In this document: positions 50,860 to 58,793 of the stretch, piece by piece
Layout: every line of letters begins with the position of its first letter
Numbering within the stretch: the stretch's first letter is position 1
Source of the DNA: SIG78 sp036677805
GTDB lineage: Bacteria > Verrucomicrobiota > Lentisphaeria > Victivallales > Victivallaceae
Length of the DNA: 64,000 bases
Assembly: GCA_036677805.1 (NCBI GenBank)
Contig: JAVBVS010000009.1
Coordinates: forward strand, 62,001-126,000
Reading direction: 5' to 3'
Translations under genes and position numbers: made by a program
Notes under the pieces: generated by a model
Told to the model about the DNA's origin: nothing
Databases searched by the model: none
Seen by the model: the letters and a program-made list of their open reading frames with translations, nothing else

Positions 50860-52109
50860 ATGCGCAATAATATAGTAGTAGATTCGAATAGTGGTACAAT
50901 CGTTGTCGATTCGGAATTTGAAAACTGATTTCACCACCAACCGAGCCGGAATTTGCCGGACTAAAAGCGAGTGTGCTTCGGGACGGCTGTACCGACCCGT
51001 TGATAGTTTGGCTTGACCATGGCATTTTGATTGACGGTCATAATCGCAAGAAAATCTGCGACAAATACAGTTTGCCGTACAAGACAACCGATTTGCCGTT
51101 CGCTTCCCGCGAGGACGTGAAAAGCTGGATTATTGAACGGCAGTTCGGACGGCGCAATCTGACACCATTTCAACGGAGTGAGTTGGCCTTACTGTTGAAA
51201 CCCATGCTGGCGGCTGAAGCAAAGAAAAGGATGATTGCTGGAAAGGCAAACCCTCAGCCAATGTTGGCGGAGGGTATCAATACTGTGGATACGAGGGATT
51301 TGATCGCGGGAAAAGCCGGGATTTCTCATGGCAGTTTAGACAAAGCTGACTTCATATCCCAGCATGCTGATGAAAAAACCAAGCAGAAACTTCGCGCTGG
51401 TGATTCAACTATCAATGCCGAATACCATCGTCTCAAAAAAGAGGTCGGTCAGGCTGAACGTGCAGAACAGAAAGCCGCGCCGATCTTCATTCCCAACGAT
51501 GAAAAAATGCGTCTGAAGGTTTGTGACATTGCGGATGCCACTTCAAAAATTGAACCGGAGAGTGTTGATTTCATTATCACCGATCCGCCGTACCCGGAAA
51601 AGTATCTGCCCGTATTCGGAAAACTGGCTGACTTCGCTACTCATGCGCTGAAACCGGGCGGTTCACTTATCTGTATGTCCGGTCAGTCGTATCTGCCGGA
51701 GGTATTCCGATTGCTGAATGAATTCGGCAAATTGAATTTTCAATGGGTATTATCCTATCTCACACCGGGCGGTCAGGCTACCCAGTTGTGGGAACGCAAA
51801 GTCAACACGTTTTGGAAACCGCTGCTCTGGTTCGTCAAGGGAAAATATTCCGGCGACTGGGTTGGTGATGTGGTAAAAAGCGCACCGAATGACAACGACA
51901 AAGCCCACCACCACTGGGGACAGTCCGTCAGCGGAATGCGCGATTTGCTCGACCGCTTTGTCCTGCCCGGTCAGACCGTTTGCGATCCGTTCCTCGGCGG
52001 CGGCACAACCGCGATTGCCGCAAGACAATGTAACTGCCGATTCATCGGATTTGATATCGATGAATCGTGCTTGAGCACAACCCGTCAACGGTTGGGTGAA
52101 ATTGTTTAG
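50860..52109 (+). CDS. ParB-like / adenine DNA methyltransferase with an apparent frameshift
   Basis: An ATG at 50860 opens MRNNIVVDSNSGTIVVDSEF, which stops at TGA 50926-50928. The -1 frame continues without pause as LISPPTEPEFAGLKASVLRDGCTDPLIVW, the expected next part of a ParB-like N-terminal domain (IDGHNRKKIC near residue 55). The C-terminal half is an N6-adenine MTase with catalytic DFIITDPPYPEKYL and the SAM motif DPFLGGGTTAIAA. Without the shift, translation could only start at CTG 50925 or GTG 50973 and would lose part of the ParB fold. The shift is either a true mutation or a sequence error at GAAAAC. The MTase domain itself is intact. Confidence 0.8.
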
Positions 52110-52852
52110 TCGCGTCGTAAGCCGCCACCACCGCACAACAATACTGGCATGGTAAATGCCCAGCGGCATTGCGTTATCACGCGACAGCGGGCGCAGGAAT
52201 GCCGCTTATGGGCGTGAGGACGCAGAGTCCGCACAAGGGCATCGCCCTAGCTGAAAATCTGAAGGTACTCCTTGGCCTCGATTGAGATAGAGGGCGGCGG
52301 AAGGAGTCGGGCAAATAAGCAGAGTTTCCGCAGCGGTCCGAACTTCTCTATTTCCTCATTATAAACGCTTTGCAAAATAGGATGGACAGGTAAAATCGAC
52401 CCGAGTCCGGCTCGAAAACGGGGCATCGCAGGGTATCGCAACGGGTCCTCCGGACGGTTTTTCGCTCTCGAGGGCGCGGGAAGGAGTCGACCTATTAAGC
52501 ACACTTGCTTGCAGGTGATAAAAAAATACTATCCATTGCGAACCAATGGCTTATGGAAAGTATTTTGCGTGGATTTTCTTTGCAACCGACTGGACTTTGA
52601 TGGCCTTTTTCGCCCACTGTGGAGCCGGTTAAGTGCTCGACGGAGGGAGGGCGGGAACGACAGCGCTGGGATGCGCCAGCGTCGGACACGAAGCACCCCC
52701 ATCGGCGCTGAGCCGACGGCACGTGGCGGCGTTATGTCCACAACCGCGTTTCTGGGTGGCGCCACCGCGTTCTGCCGCGGAACATGCGGTGGTTGTGTAT
52801 GGCCTGACACAAAACGCGGCGGCGGGCTTTGCGGAGCGTTTATGGGCGTGGT
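52110..52852. other. 743-base region without a credible gene; repeats and GC-rich tail
   Basis: The first half contains two related copies of GGAAGGAGTCG-n-C-n-nnATTAAGCA-like sequence, near 52303 and 52484. From about 52625 the DNA turns markedly GC-rich with long overlapping open frames in several phases on both strands. None has a ribosome-binding site or recognisable domain. The C-terminus of the AbiEii gene reads into this edge. I suspect a dispersed GC-rich repeat unit but cannot confirm copies from this window. Confidence 0.45.
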
Positions 52853-53767
52853 TTATCTCCATCCCTGCGCGGCCAGCCATTTTGTCGGGGCTTTGGCAGG
52901 TGGGAAAAAAACAGGAACAAGGAACAGGGCAATCCGGGCAGTGACAACGGTAAAATTGGGAGGCGCGGTTACCGTTTTGTTCCTGCGGAGGAAGGCCGTC
53001 CATTGCGTTGCTTTCTGCGGATTGGCGGCAAACTCCGGCGTCCACGCCTCCGGCATTTCGATGGGCATGGGAACCTTCCGGCGCTCGAACGTATTGCTGA
53101 CCGCTTGGTGCAATGTGGCATAATCGTGTTCGAACAACTCTGAAAGAAGCCATAGGTCGTAAAAGTCCTTCAAACGGCTGTTGATGATTCCGCGCGTAAC
53201 CATCACCTCGGCTTTCTCCGCAATAGCGGTTGCCATCGGATAGGCTTTCAGCCGGGGAATCGGACCGTTCAACAGAACAGGAAATTCCGTCAGTTCAGGA
53301 GGCGGCGTAATCGCATCACCGACACCGATGTCGAACTGAAGCGTCACGCGGGAGCGTCCCAAGTAAGCAAGCAAAAGAATTCGTGTCCCGCCATATTCAG
53401 TCTCCTCCCTGATGGAAGAAATCTCAATGGAGCCCGGATCAAATACCATTCCATCGTCCGGGACATTGTTCATTCGGCAGGTTTCCCCAAAAACCTGGCG
53501 CAAATGTTCCGGAGAAGCATTGCCGAAGCAAATCATATCGGAATCGACAGTCGGACGGTAGTCCCGTCCATTCTGCCAGATGACAAAAAGATTACCGCCT
53601 TTCAAAACGAATTGATTGGTATATTCGGAAACGCTCAATCGGTAAAAAAAGCGTTCTGTCGCATACCGGATCAAAATAAAGCGGTAATCCGTCTTGCGCT
53701 CGGCAGTAACGTTTTTCAACTTGGCTTCCACGGAGGCCGCGATGTTGGTTGGATTCGGATTGCTCAT
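52853..53767 (-). CDS. abiEii: AbiEii-type nucleotidyltransferase toxin
   Basis: A 304-residue DUF1814/AbiEii protein. FVLKGGNLFVIW (about residue 52) and the following DSDMICFGN (about 78) form the nucleotidyltransferase G-G...D-x-D site. IAEKAEVMVTRG and NSRLKDFYDLWLL (about 195-215) are the conserved K-E and R-x-K-D-x-Y-D motifs. Such toxins modify tRNA or nucleotides in abortive infection. The last 15-20 residues (PPAKAPTKWLAAQGWR) are antisense to the GC-rich repeat and probably not native. Overlaps the antitoxin gene by four bases. Confidence 0.9.
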   Translation of the reverse strand: MSNPNPTNIAASVEAKLKNVTAERKTDYRFILIRYATERFFYRLSVSEYTNQFVLKGGNLFVIWQNGRDYRPTVDSDMICFGNASPEHLRQVFGETCRMNNVPDDGMVFDPGSIEISSIREETEYGGTRILLLAYLGRSRVTLQFDIGVGDAITPPPELTEFPVLLNGPIPRLKAYPMATAIAEKAEVMVTRGIINSRLKDFYDLWLLSELFEHDYATLHQAVSNTFERRKVPMPIEMPEAWTPEFAANPQKATQWTAFLRRNKTVTAPPNFTVVTARIALFLVPVFFPPAKAPTKWLAAQGWR

Positions 53768-54366
53768 GAAAAGAGGCTCTCCAGGTATGGTGTAATAATT
53801 CTTGAGACCCGGCAGATTTTAGCGGCCTCCATAAGTTCGGAGACGGAGAACAGTTTCAGGCGATGCCCTTCACGAAGAGCTTCAAGCGCAACGTCCGCCC
53901 CGATCTTATTGCGGAATTTGAAACAGTCCGCAACTGTCTTCGCTGCTGAATAAACTTTGACTTTGATACCGTCAAGGTCGTGTTCCTCAATGCCGAATTG
54001 AAATGCTCCCTCCGTCATGGTGATAATCCTAAGTTCGGGGGACTCCACACGCGGTATTCGGCTGTGCTGTTTTATGGTCAGCCAAATCTCATGAGGAAGT
54101 TGCGTTGTGAAATTATGAAAGCGAAGTGCGGAAAGCAAACAGACTACTCCGTTTGGCACTTTCAGCGCAGCGATTTGCAGAGACAGATTTTCTGTGCTTT
54201 CCGCATTTGCCGAAAGATACACGCCGCGACTCAGTCGCTCAATTTTCCCCTGCCGGTGAAAGTCCGCCAGTATTTGCGACGGGATTCCGGCGGCCCGAAT
54301 TTCCCCTGCCGAAAATGGACGGTTGGATTCCAGCCAAACTTTCATCTGTTGTCGATAGTCACCCAT
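53764..54366 (-). CDS. abiEi: AbiEi-type antitoxin/transcriptional repressor
   Basis: A 200-residue protein with an N-terminal winged helix (FSAGEIRAAGIPSQILADFHRQGKIERLSRGVYL, about residues 18-52). The AbiEi C-terminal domain contains VVCLLSALRFHNFTTQLPHEIWL and KVYSAAKTVADCFKFRNKIG. The family represses its own operon through inverted repeats, and a fitting one lies at 54382-54411. It is translated before the toxin. Confidence 0.92.
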   Translation of the reverse strand: MGDYRQQMKVWLESNRPFSAGEIRAAGIPSQILADFHRQGKIERLSRGVYLSANAESTENLSLQIAALKVPNGVVCLLSALRFHNFTTQLPHEIWLTIKQHSRIPRVESPELRIITMTEGAFQFGIEEHDLDGIKVKVYSAAKTVADCFKFRNKIGADVALEALREGHRLKLFSVSELMEAAKICRVSRIITPYLESLFS

Positions 54367-54381
54367 AACACCTCTTGCTAA

Positions 54382-54411
54382 CTGTCGTTAAATATACACA
54401 AGTAACGACAG
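54382..54411. promoter_or_regulatory. AbiEi operator, 9-bp perfect inverted repeat
   Basis: CTGTCGTTA (54382-54390) and TAACGACAG (54403-54411) are exact reverse complements, 16 bases upstream of the abiEi ATG. Position and symmetry fit the autoregulatory sites described for AbiE systems. Confidence 0.75.
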
Positions 54412-54519
54412 ATTGTCAAGTCCAGACCCCAGAAAGGGCAGAAAAATGCAACTCACGGGCATCCGCCCATGCGAGCGCAACCCGGGCTTCGACTTGGACG
54501 GACTTGGCACTCGAATTCT

Positions 54520-54933
54520 TCATACTTCGCGGTTCAGCTCGAATTTTCCCTTCTGCTCACTCTTGACGATTCGGGGATGTTCTTTCGTGGCGATTTCGCG
54601 GAAAATCGCGCCGTAGAGCGTTTGTTCGGGTGTTTTCGCTCCGGTCGGCATCCAAAGTCCTTGGCCCACCGCCATCGCCACCAGTTCGCGGGTGTTGAGC
54701 GCCGAGCCAGCCGGTTGGCTTTGCAGGACGAGGATCGCCGCTTCCATGAGGCTCAGACGCCTGACTGGCGAAGTTTCCATCGGTTCCAAGTGATGCGCCT
54801 TAAATTCTTTCCCCGTTTTGTTGCGGACGATGTATGCGCCGCCGTCCGCTTCCGCGATGACTTCGACTTCGATTGCGTTGCGTCCGGCTCTGGCGATCGC
54901 CATCGTCCCGACTGTGATGTTTCCGTTTGCCAT
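54520..54933 (-). CDS. HARE-HTH domain protein
   Basis: A 137-residue protein. Residues 1-55 form a small beta-rich domain (NITVGTMAIARAGRNAIEVEV, YIVRNKTGKEFKAHHL). Residues about 60-135 form a HARE-HTH winged helix (LSLMEAAILVLQ, LNTRELVAMAVGQGLW, TLYGAIFREI). HARE-HTH domains occur with DNA-modifying and restriction-type proteins and are thought to read DNA modification. GGAGGTCAAC precedes the ATG at 54933. Divergent from the DUF2924/recombinase genes. Confidence 0.85.
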   Translation of the reverse strand: MANGNITVGTMAIARAGRNAIEVEVIAEADGGAYIVRNKTGKEFKAHHLEPMETSPVRRLSLMEAAILVLQSQPAGSALNTRELVAMAVGQGLWMPTGAKTPEQTLYGAIFREIATKEHPRIVKSEQKGKFELNREV

Positions 54934-55038
54934 GTTGACCTCCATTGGTTTGGCTTTGCAAATACATAAAGCGTGCCTTGCGCGACATTGCAAATCGCAT
55001 CCAAAATATTAATTAAACTTATTCAGCCAAAGGATATT

Positions 55039-55167
55039 ATGCAGAAAAAACCAAAAACAGATAAGAAGTCTGTGCCGCCGAAAGCGACCATTGCGGAGAT
55101 CGCCAAAATTCTCTCCGACGCGATGACGCGATTGGCGTCGGTTCGGACTCCAATCGGCGCAAACTGA
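55039..55167 (+). CDS. 42-residue basic protein of the recombinase module
   Basis: MQKKPKTDKKSVPPKATIAE start; a Lys-rich head followed by one amphipathic helix (IAEIAKILSDAMTRLASV). AAGGAT lies close before the ATG. Small proteins of this kind recur ahead of DUF2924 genes. Function unknown. Confidence 0.6.
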   Translation: MQKKPKTDKKSVPPKATIAEIAKILSDAMTRLASVRTPIGAN

Positions 55168-55252
55168 AAAACTTTGTCATAGAGCGCTGGCTATATGGGA
55201 GATAGCACGCTTTCTATATGTGACGGGCAACCTTAACCGAAAGGAATTTCAA

Positions 55253-55687
55253 ATGGAATCAAGCAACGAAAATCAGGAATCGGTGCGTCGGCAACTGCTG
55301 GCGCTGGCGCAAATGTCAAAGACGGAACTTGCCGAAAAATGGAAGAACCTGTTCGGCAGGGAGCCTCCAAATTACGGACCGGTCTTCATGCGGAAGCGTC
55401 TCGCCTACCGGGTGCAGGAACTGTTCTACGGCGGTCTGTCGCAGGACTTGCTGAAGGCGATGCTCCGCAACGGCGGCGATCCCGTCGCGGCACAGGCGAA
55501 GAAGCGCGGCCCGCGCCCCGGCACAGTCATTGTCCGCATGTGGCACGGCGAAAAGCACGAGGTTACCATTCGCACCAACGGATACGAGTACAACGGTCAG
55601 CTCTACCGTTCGCTGAGCGCCGTCGCACAGAAAATAACCGGAGCACATTGGAACGGCAACCGCTTCTTTCAGCTTAAGGAGGATTAA
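55253..55687 (+). CDS. DUF2924 protein
   Basis: A 144-residue DUF2924 protein. ALAQMSKTELAEKWKNLFGREPPNYGPVFMRKRLAYRVQEL (the LRxxWxxLFGxxPP region, residues about 17-57) is followed by GTVIVRMWHGEKHEVTI and YRSLSAVAQKITGAHWNGNRFF. It travels with large serine recombinases and probably assists them. AAAGGAATTTCAA precedes the ATG, and the stop overlaps the recombinase start (TAATG). Confidence 0.88.
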   Translation: MESSNENQESVRRQLLALAQMSKTELAEKWKNLFGREPPNYGPVFMRKRLAYRVQELFYGGLSQDLLKAMLRNGGDPVAAQAKKRGPRPGTVIVRMWHGEKHEVTIRTNGYEYNGQLYRSLSAVAQKITGAHWNGNRFFQLKED

Positions 55688-57033
55688 TGGAAAATACGAA
55701 ACTGAAGCGCACATTCCGCTGTGCCTGCTATACGCGCAAGAGTCACGAGATTGATTCGGAACAGAATTTCAACACCCTCGAAGCCCAGCGCGAGGCGTGT
55801 GAAAATTACATTGCGAGCCAGAAAGCCAACGGCTGGGTGTGTCTCCCGGAGCACTATGATGACGGCGGGTTCTCCGGCGGCAATCTGAACCGCCCCGCGC
55901 TGAACCGTCTCAAGGAAGATATCGAAGCGGGAAAGATTGACATTCTCGTCACCTACAAAATCGATCGGCTGACCCGCTGCCTGACCGATTTCAGCGAACT
56001 GCAGGAATTCTTCGACGCCCATGATGTCTCCTTCGTGAGCGTGACGCAGGAGATCAACACCAGCACCTCCGCCGGACGCATGATGCTGAATATTCTGATG
56101 ACCTTCGCCCAATATGAGCGTGAAATCATTGCCGAGCGCGTGCGGGACAAGGTGACCGCCGCCAAAAAGAAGGGAATGCACTGCGGCGGCTATCCGGTAC
56201 TCGGCTATGACACTGATCCGATGACCCGCAAGCTGGAGGTCAACGAGCAGGAGGCGGAAATTGTGCGATTCGCCTTTAAAAAATACAACGAATGCGGTTC
56301 GGCAAAGGAGGTGGCGACGGAACTGGAACTGCGCGGCTGTCGCGGCAAGGTCTGGACGACCCGGCACGGCGTTAAACATGACGGTCAGGCGATCAACAAT
56401 CAGATGATCTACCGGATGCTGAAAAATCCGCTCTATGCCGGGCGCGTCCCCCACCGGAACGCCAGCTATCCGGGAGAACACCGCGCCATCATTACGCAGG
56501 AGGAGTGGGACAAAGCGCAACAGCTGCTGAAAAGCAATCTGACCCACGACGCCAAGCGGCGAAGCCCGAAACTTCAGCCGTTCGCCGGGCTGGTGACCTG
56601 CGGACACTGCGGCGGTGCGATCACCCTCAGTCACACCGTAAAAAAAGGCAGACATCGTTATGGATATTACATCTGCAACGAGGACAGCAAACGGAACTTC
56701 AGTATCTGCCCGACACCGCGCGTTCCGGCCGCCGACTTTGAAGCGCTGGTGGTGAAGGAGCTGGCGGCGGTATTGAAAACGCCGACCATGCTGGCGGAGA
56801 TTCACAACCGGCTGGAGGAATTCGGGACCGGCTCGGCGCTGGCGGTACGGGCGCTGGAAAACCTGAACGCGCTCTGGGGGGTGATGTGTCCGGCAGAACG
56901 GTACAAACTGGTTCACGCTATCGTTCGGCAAATCACGATTTTCAAAGACCACATCCGGCTCGATTTTAACAGAGATGGACTGATGACGCTTCTCACGGAA
57001 GCGGGAATGGAGGCGGCTCATGCAGAAAATTGA
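55687..57033 (+). CDS. large serine recombinase
   Basis: A 448-residue recombinase. The catalytic domain begins RCACYTRKSHE, with the serine at about residue 19, then continues with YDDGGFSGGNLNRPAL, YKIDRLTR and MMLNILMTFAQYEREI. The recombinase domain follows (GGYPVLGYD, residues about 180-280). Next is a zinc-ribbon (LVTCGHCGGAITLSH...YYICNED...CPTPRVPA). Such enzymes integrate and excise mobile elements unidirectionally. It is intact, and as the last enzyme before the terminator and tRNA it probably marks the right end of the accessory region. Confidence 0.93.
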   Translation: MENTKLKRTFRCACYTRKSHEIDSEQNFNTLEAQREACENYIASQKANGWVCLPEHYDDGGFSGGNLNRPALNRLKEDIEAGKIDILVTYKIDRLTRCLTDFSELQEFFDAHDVSFVSVTQEINTSTSAGRMMLNILMTFAQYEREIIAERVRDKVTAAKKKGMHCGGYPVLGYDTDPMTRKLEVNEQEAEIVRFAFKKYNECGSAKEVATELELRGCRGKVWTTRHGVKHDGQAINNQMIYRMLKNPLYAGRVPHRNASYPGEHRAIITQEEWDKAQQLLKSNLTHDAKRRSPKLQPFAGLVTCGHCGGAITLSHTVKKGRHRYGYYICNEDSKRNFSICPTPRVPAADFEALVVKELAAVLKTPTMLAEIHNRLEEFGTGSALAVRALENLNALWGVMCPAERYKLVHAIVRQITIFKDHIRLDFNRDGLMTLLTEAGMEAAHAEN

Positions 57034-57409
57034 AACCGACGAGACCGGCGCGGTGTTCATGAACATTCCGTGCTGTTTGCGGAAAAGCGGGAAACGGGTA
57101 ATGCTGATCGGTCCGGAAAGCTCGTTTGAAGACTTCAAGAACGAGTCGCTGGCACGGGCGATTATGAAAGCCTATCAGTGTATTCATATGCTGGAAACAG
57201 GGAAGTTCGGCACGGTTCTGGAACTGGCTCAGGCATTGAAAACGGACCGTTCGGCGGTCGCCCGGATATTGGCCTTGGGGAATCTCGCGCCGGACATCGT
57301 AACGGCGGTTTTCAACGGAACCGCACCCGAAACTCTCACCATGGCGAAACTCGCTAACGGCATTCCCGACAGCTGGAAGGAACAGCACGAACGCTTCGGC
57401 ATGGCATGA
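57020..57409 (+). CDS. ParB/KorB-like HTH protein downstream of recombinase
   Basis: A 129-residue protein. The C-terminal half contains SLARAIMKAYQCIHMLETGKFGTVLELAQALKTDRSAVARILALGNLAPDIV, an HTH like that of ParB-family proteins. The start lies 14 bases inside the recombinase gene. Likely a directionality or regulatory factor for the recombinase; this is inferred from the conserved order DUF2924, recombinase, HTH. Confidence 0.75.
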   Translation: MQKIETDETGAVFMNIPCCLRKSGKRVMLIGPESSFEDFKNESLARAIMKAYQCIHMLETGKFGTVLELAQALKTDRSAVARILALGNLAPDIVTAVFNGTAPETLTMAKLANGIPDSWKEQHERFGMA

Positions 57410-57417
57410 AATGAGCA

Positions 57418-57451
57418 TAAACCCGACAGGCATTGGTTCTGCCGGGTTTAT
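57418..57451 (+). terminator. rho-independent terminator of the recombinase operon
   Basis: AAACCCG...CGGGTTTATTCTT, a 7-bp stem with GACAGG and TTCTGC also able to pair in part, nine bases after the last stop codon. Confidence 0.65.
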
Positions 57452-57695
57452 TCTTGCCGAATTGATAAGTCTCCGGTTCGCGAAAGTCGAAAAATGCCTC
57501 TCCAAACAATCATCCTAAACTCTTTTTATCATTATCTTAGAATATCAACAAGTTATGGAGAAGGATGTCGTCCTTCTCTTTGTCGAGAAAAGAGAGACGG
57601 AGAGACGTTTTATCCCGATTTTGACCGCCGGGCGCGGGATGTGGAGACACTGGCGAAAGTCGCAAAACATTGCCTTGCAACGGGTAGTTACGGCA

Positions 57696-57721
57696 ATAAA
57701 AAAGCCGCCCATTGGACGGCT
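57696..57721 (-). terminator. terminator of the tRNA-Met transcript
   Basis: Minus strand AGCCG-TCCAATGGG-CGGCT followed by TTTTTTATTG, starting 12 bases after the tRNA CCA end. Confidence 0.85.
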
Positions 57722-57732
57722 GAGTGTATAAT

Positions 57733-57807
57733 TGGTAGCGGGGACCGGAATCGAACCGATGACCTTCAGGTTATGAGCCTGATAAGCTACCACTGCTCTA
57801 CCCCGCA
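57733..57807 (-). tRNA. tRNA-Met (CAU), initiator-like
   Basis: A 75-nt cloverleaf. Acceptor stem GCGGGG/CCCCGC, D-stem GAGC/GCTT, anticodon arm TCAGG-CTCATAA-CCTGA, variable AGGTC, T-arm ATCGG-TTCGATT-CCGGT, then T-A-CCA encoded. Position 1:72 is T:T, i.e. unpaired, the hallmark of initiator tRNAs. The anticodon stem has AGG/CCT rather than the usual GGG/CCC next to the loop. The overall sequence is closest to known fMet tRNAs. Confidence 0.93.
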
Positions 57808-57871
57808 TTATCTCATTGTTCTATTAATATACTGCGGGTTCGGGGGAATGCAAGCTCAAAAGCAAAGTTTT

Positions 57872-58534
57872 TCAGAGAAATTCCAAAACCCCGAAATCTT
57901 CCGGCAAGTGGAAATTCAGCGCCCGGACCGGGTTCCATGACAGCCAGTGCGGGTGGCTCGTCTTGTCTCCGCATTTGTAAGCGTTCGCCCGCCAGATGGT
58001 TCCGGCTTGCGGCGCGGCGAATTCTCCATAGTGGCGCAGAAACGCGAACGGAATGTGGAAGCCGACCCGCCAGGTCGTCGGTTCGGTCAGTTCCGGCTCG
58101 ATCCGCTCCGGCAGGGTGTGGAAAATTTGCAGTTCTTTCATGAACTCGTCGGGGATCACCACGTAATCTTTGAATCCATGGTCGGTGCGCGAGTTGTCGC
58201 GCACATAGTAGGTGAGCGGGGTACCGCCGCAGTTGATTTCGAGATTGAAGTAACCGCCGAATGGAGATTCCAGGAAGAACTCCACGCAACTGTCGCGGCA
58301 GACCGACGCCTGAAATCCCTGTTCCACGCAGCGCACATAGCGGTCTTCCACCTGGAAAAGACCATAAAGGCCGCGGTCGTTATATTGCAGCTTCAATTCC
58401 GTCCGAGGGCGGTGGTTGCTGCTTTCCGGCCGCGCCGAGACAATCCGCATCGCCGGTACATGCTTCCAATCGGCGCTATCCCATGCAGCGCTCAAATCCA
58501 CTGCGCCCGGCGCCCGTTTCACCTGATATTTCAT
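57872..58534 (-). CDS. carbohydrate-binding family-9-like (CBM9/DOMON-type) protein
   Basis: A 220-residue beta-sandwich protein. AWDSADW (about residue 19), LKLQYNDRGLYGLFQVEDRYVRC (about 50-70), CRDSCVEFFLES (about 80), YFNLEINCGG and the late TWRVGFHIPFAFL are the signature strands of stand-alone CBM9-like proteins. No signal peptide or enzyme domain is present. It probably binds a sugar, or a carbohydrate-degradation intermediate. GGGAAAGGCAG lies upstream of the ATG. A terminator ending 27 bases before the start separates it from the structured RNA, so it may depend on readthrough. Confidence 0.85.
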   Translation of the reverse strand: MKYQVKRAPGAVDLSAAWDSADWKHVPAMRIVSARPESSNHRPRTELKLQYNDRGLYGLFQVEDRYVRCVEQGFQASVCRDSCVEFFLESPFGGYFNLEINCGGTPLTYYVRDNSRTDHGFKDYVVIPDEFMKELQIFHTLPERIEPELTEPTTWRVGFHIPFAFLRHYGEFAAPQAGTIWRANAYKCGDKTSHPHWLSWNPVRALNFHLPEDFGVLEFL

Positions 58535-58561
58535 GTGTCAATCTGCCTTTCCCGCCGGTTT

Positions 58562-58686
58562 AAAAAAGATCAGGCACAGGTGGGGGGACACTGTGCCTGA
58601 AAGAGCGGGCACCAACGGAAGCTCTTGGGGAGGCGGGGAACCTTACTAACAAGAGAGCATCCGCGGCGTTTATCGCCCGTTCTCTG
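58562..58686 (-). ncRNA. candidate structured RNA with own promoter and terminator
   Basis: On the minus strand a promoter (TTGCAT, 16-base spacer, TATCTT at 58698-58693) leads into three stem-loops. The first is AGAGA..TCTCT enclosing GGCG-ATAAA-CGCC. A C-rich single-stranded CCCCGCCTCCCC follows. Then come AAGAGC..GCTCTT and a 10-bp TCAGGCACAG/CTGTGCCTGA stem followed by GATCTTTTTT. The whole is about 125 nt. The C-rich stretch is complementary to Shine-Dalgarno-type sequences, so it may be a regulatory sRNA, or alternatively an attenuating leader of the CBM9-like gene. No known family is recognised. Confidence 0.55.
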
Positions 58687-58724
58687 GTGAATAAGATAGT
58701 CTGGATTTCTCAAAATGCAAGCTT

Positions 58725-58793
58725 TTTTTATGGAAAATTCATGTTTTTTTTACAATTGTCTGTCGGTTTCGTTATTTTTATGGAAAATTCATG
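58725..58793. repeat. 19-bp direct repeat x2 upstream of the structured RNA
   Basis: TTTTTATGGAAAATTCATG occurs exactly at 58725-58743 and 58775-58793, 50 bases apart (about five helical turns). It sits just upstream of the minus-strand RNA promoter and upstream of the plus-strand pil operon, so it is a candidate regulator site for either. Confidence 0.55.

Larger units (their letters stand above)
57410..57732. other. 323-base gap between recombinase module and tRNA; two terminators
   Basis: Holds the plus-strand terminator (57418-57451) and the tRNA terminator on the minus strand (57696-57721). The middle (about 57490-57690) has no credible gene and is a likely place for an attachment site. 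I found no second copy of the tRNA 3' end in the window. Confidence 0.4.

Noticed and set aside
50918..50930. Programmed -1 frameshift in the methyltransferase gene
   Set aside because: No X-XXY-YYZ heptamer and no clear downstream pseudoknot; treated as mutation or error instead.
52247..52504. Minus-strand 85-codon open frame
   Set aside because: Built around two short direct repeats; no ribosome-binding site and no recognisable domain.
52509..53123. Overlapping long frames on both strands in the GC-rich segment
   Set aside because: No start sites, no domains, and several phases are open at once; explained by base composition.
57490..57900. Integration of the element into the tRNA-Met gene
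   Set aside because: The tRNA is complete and no duplicated tRNA 3' end is visible in the window; serine recombinases also rarely use tRNA genes.
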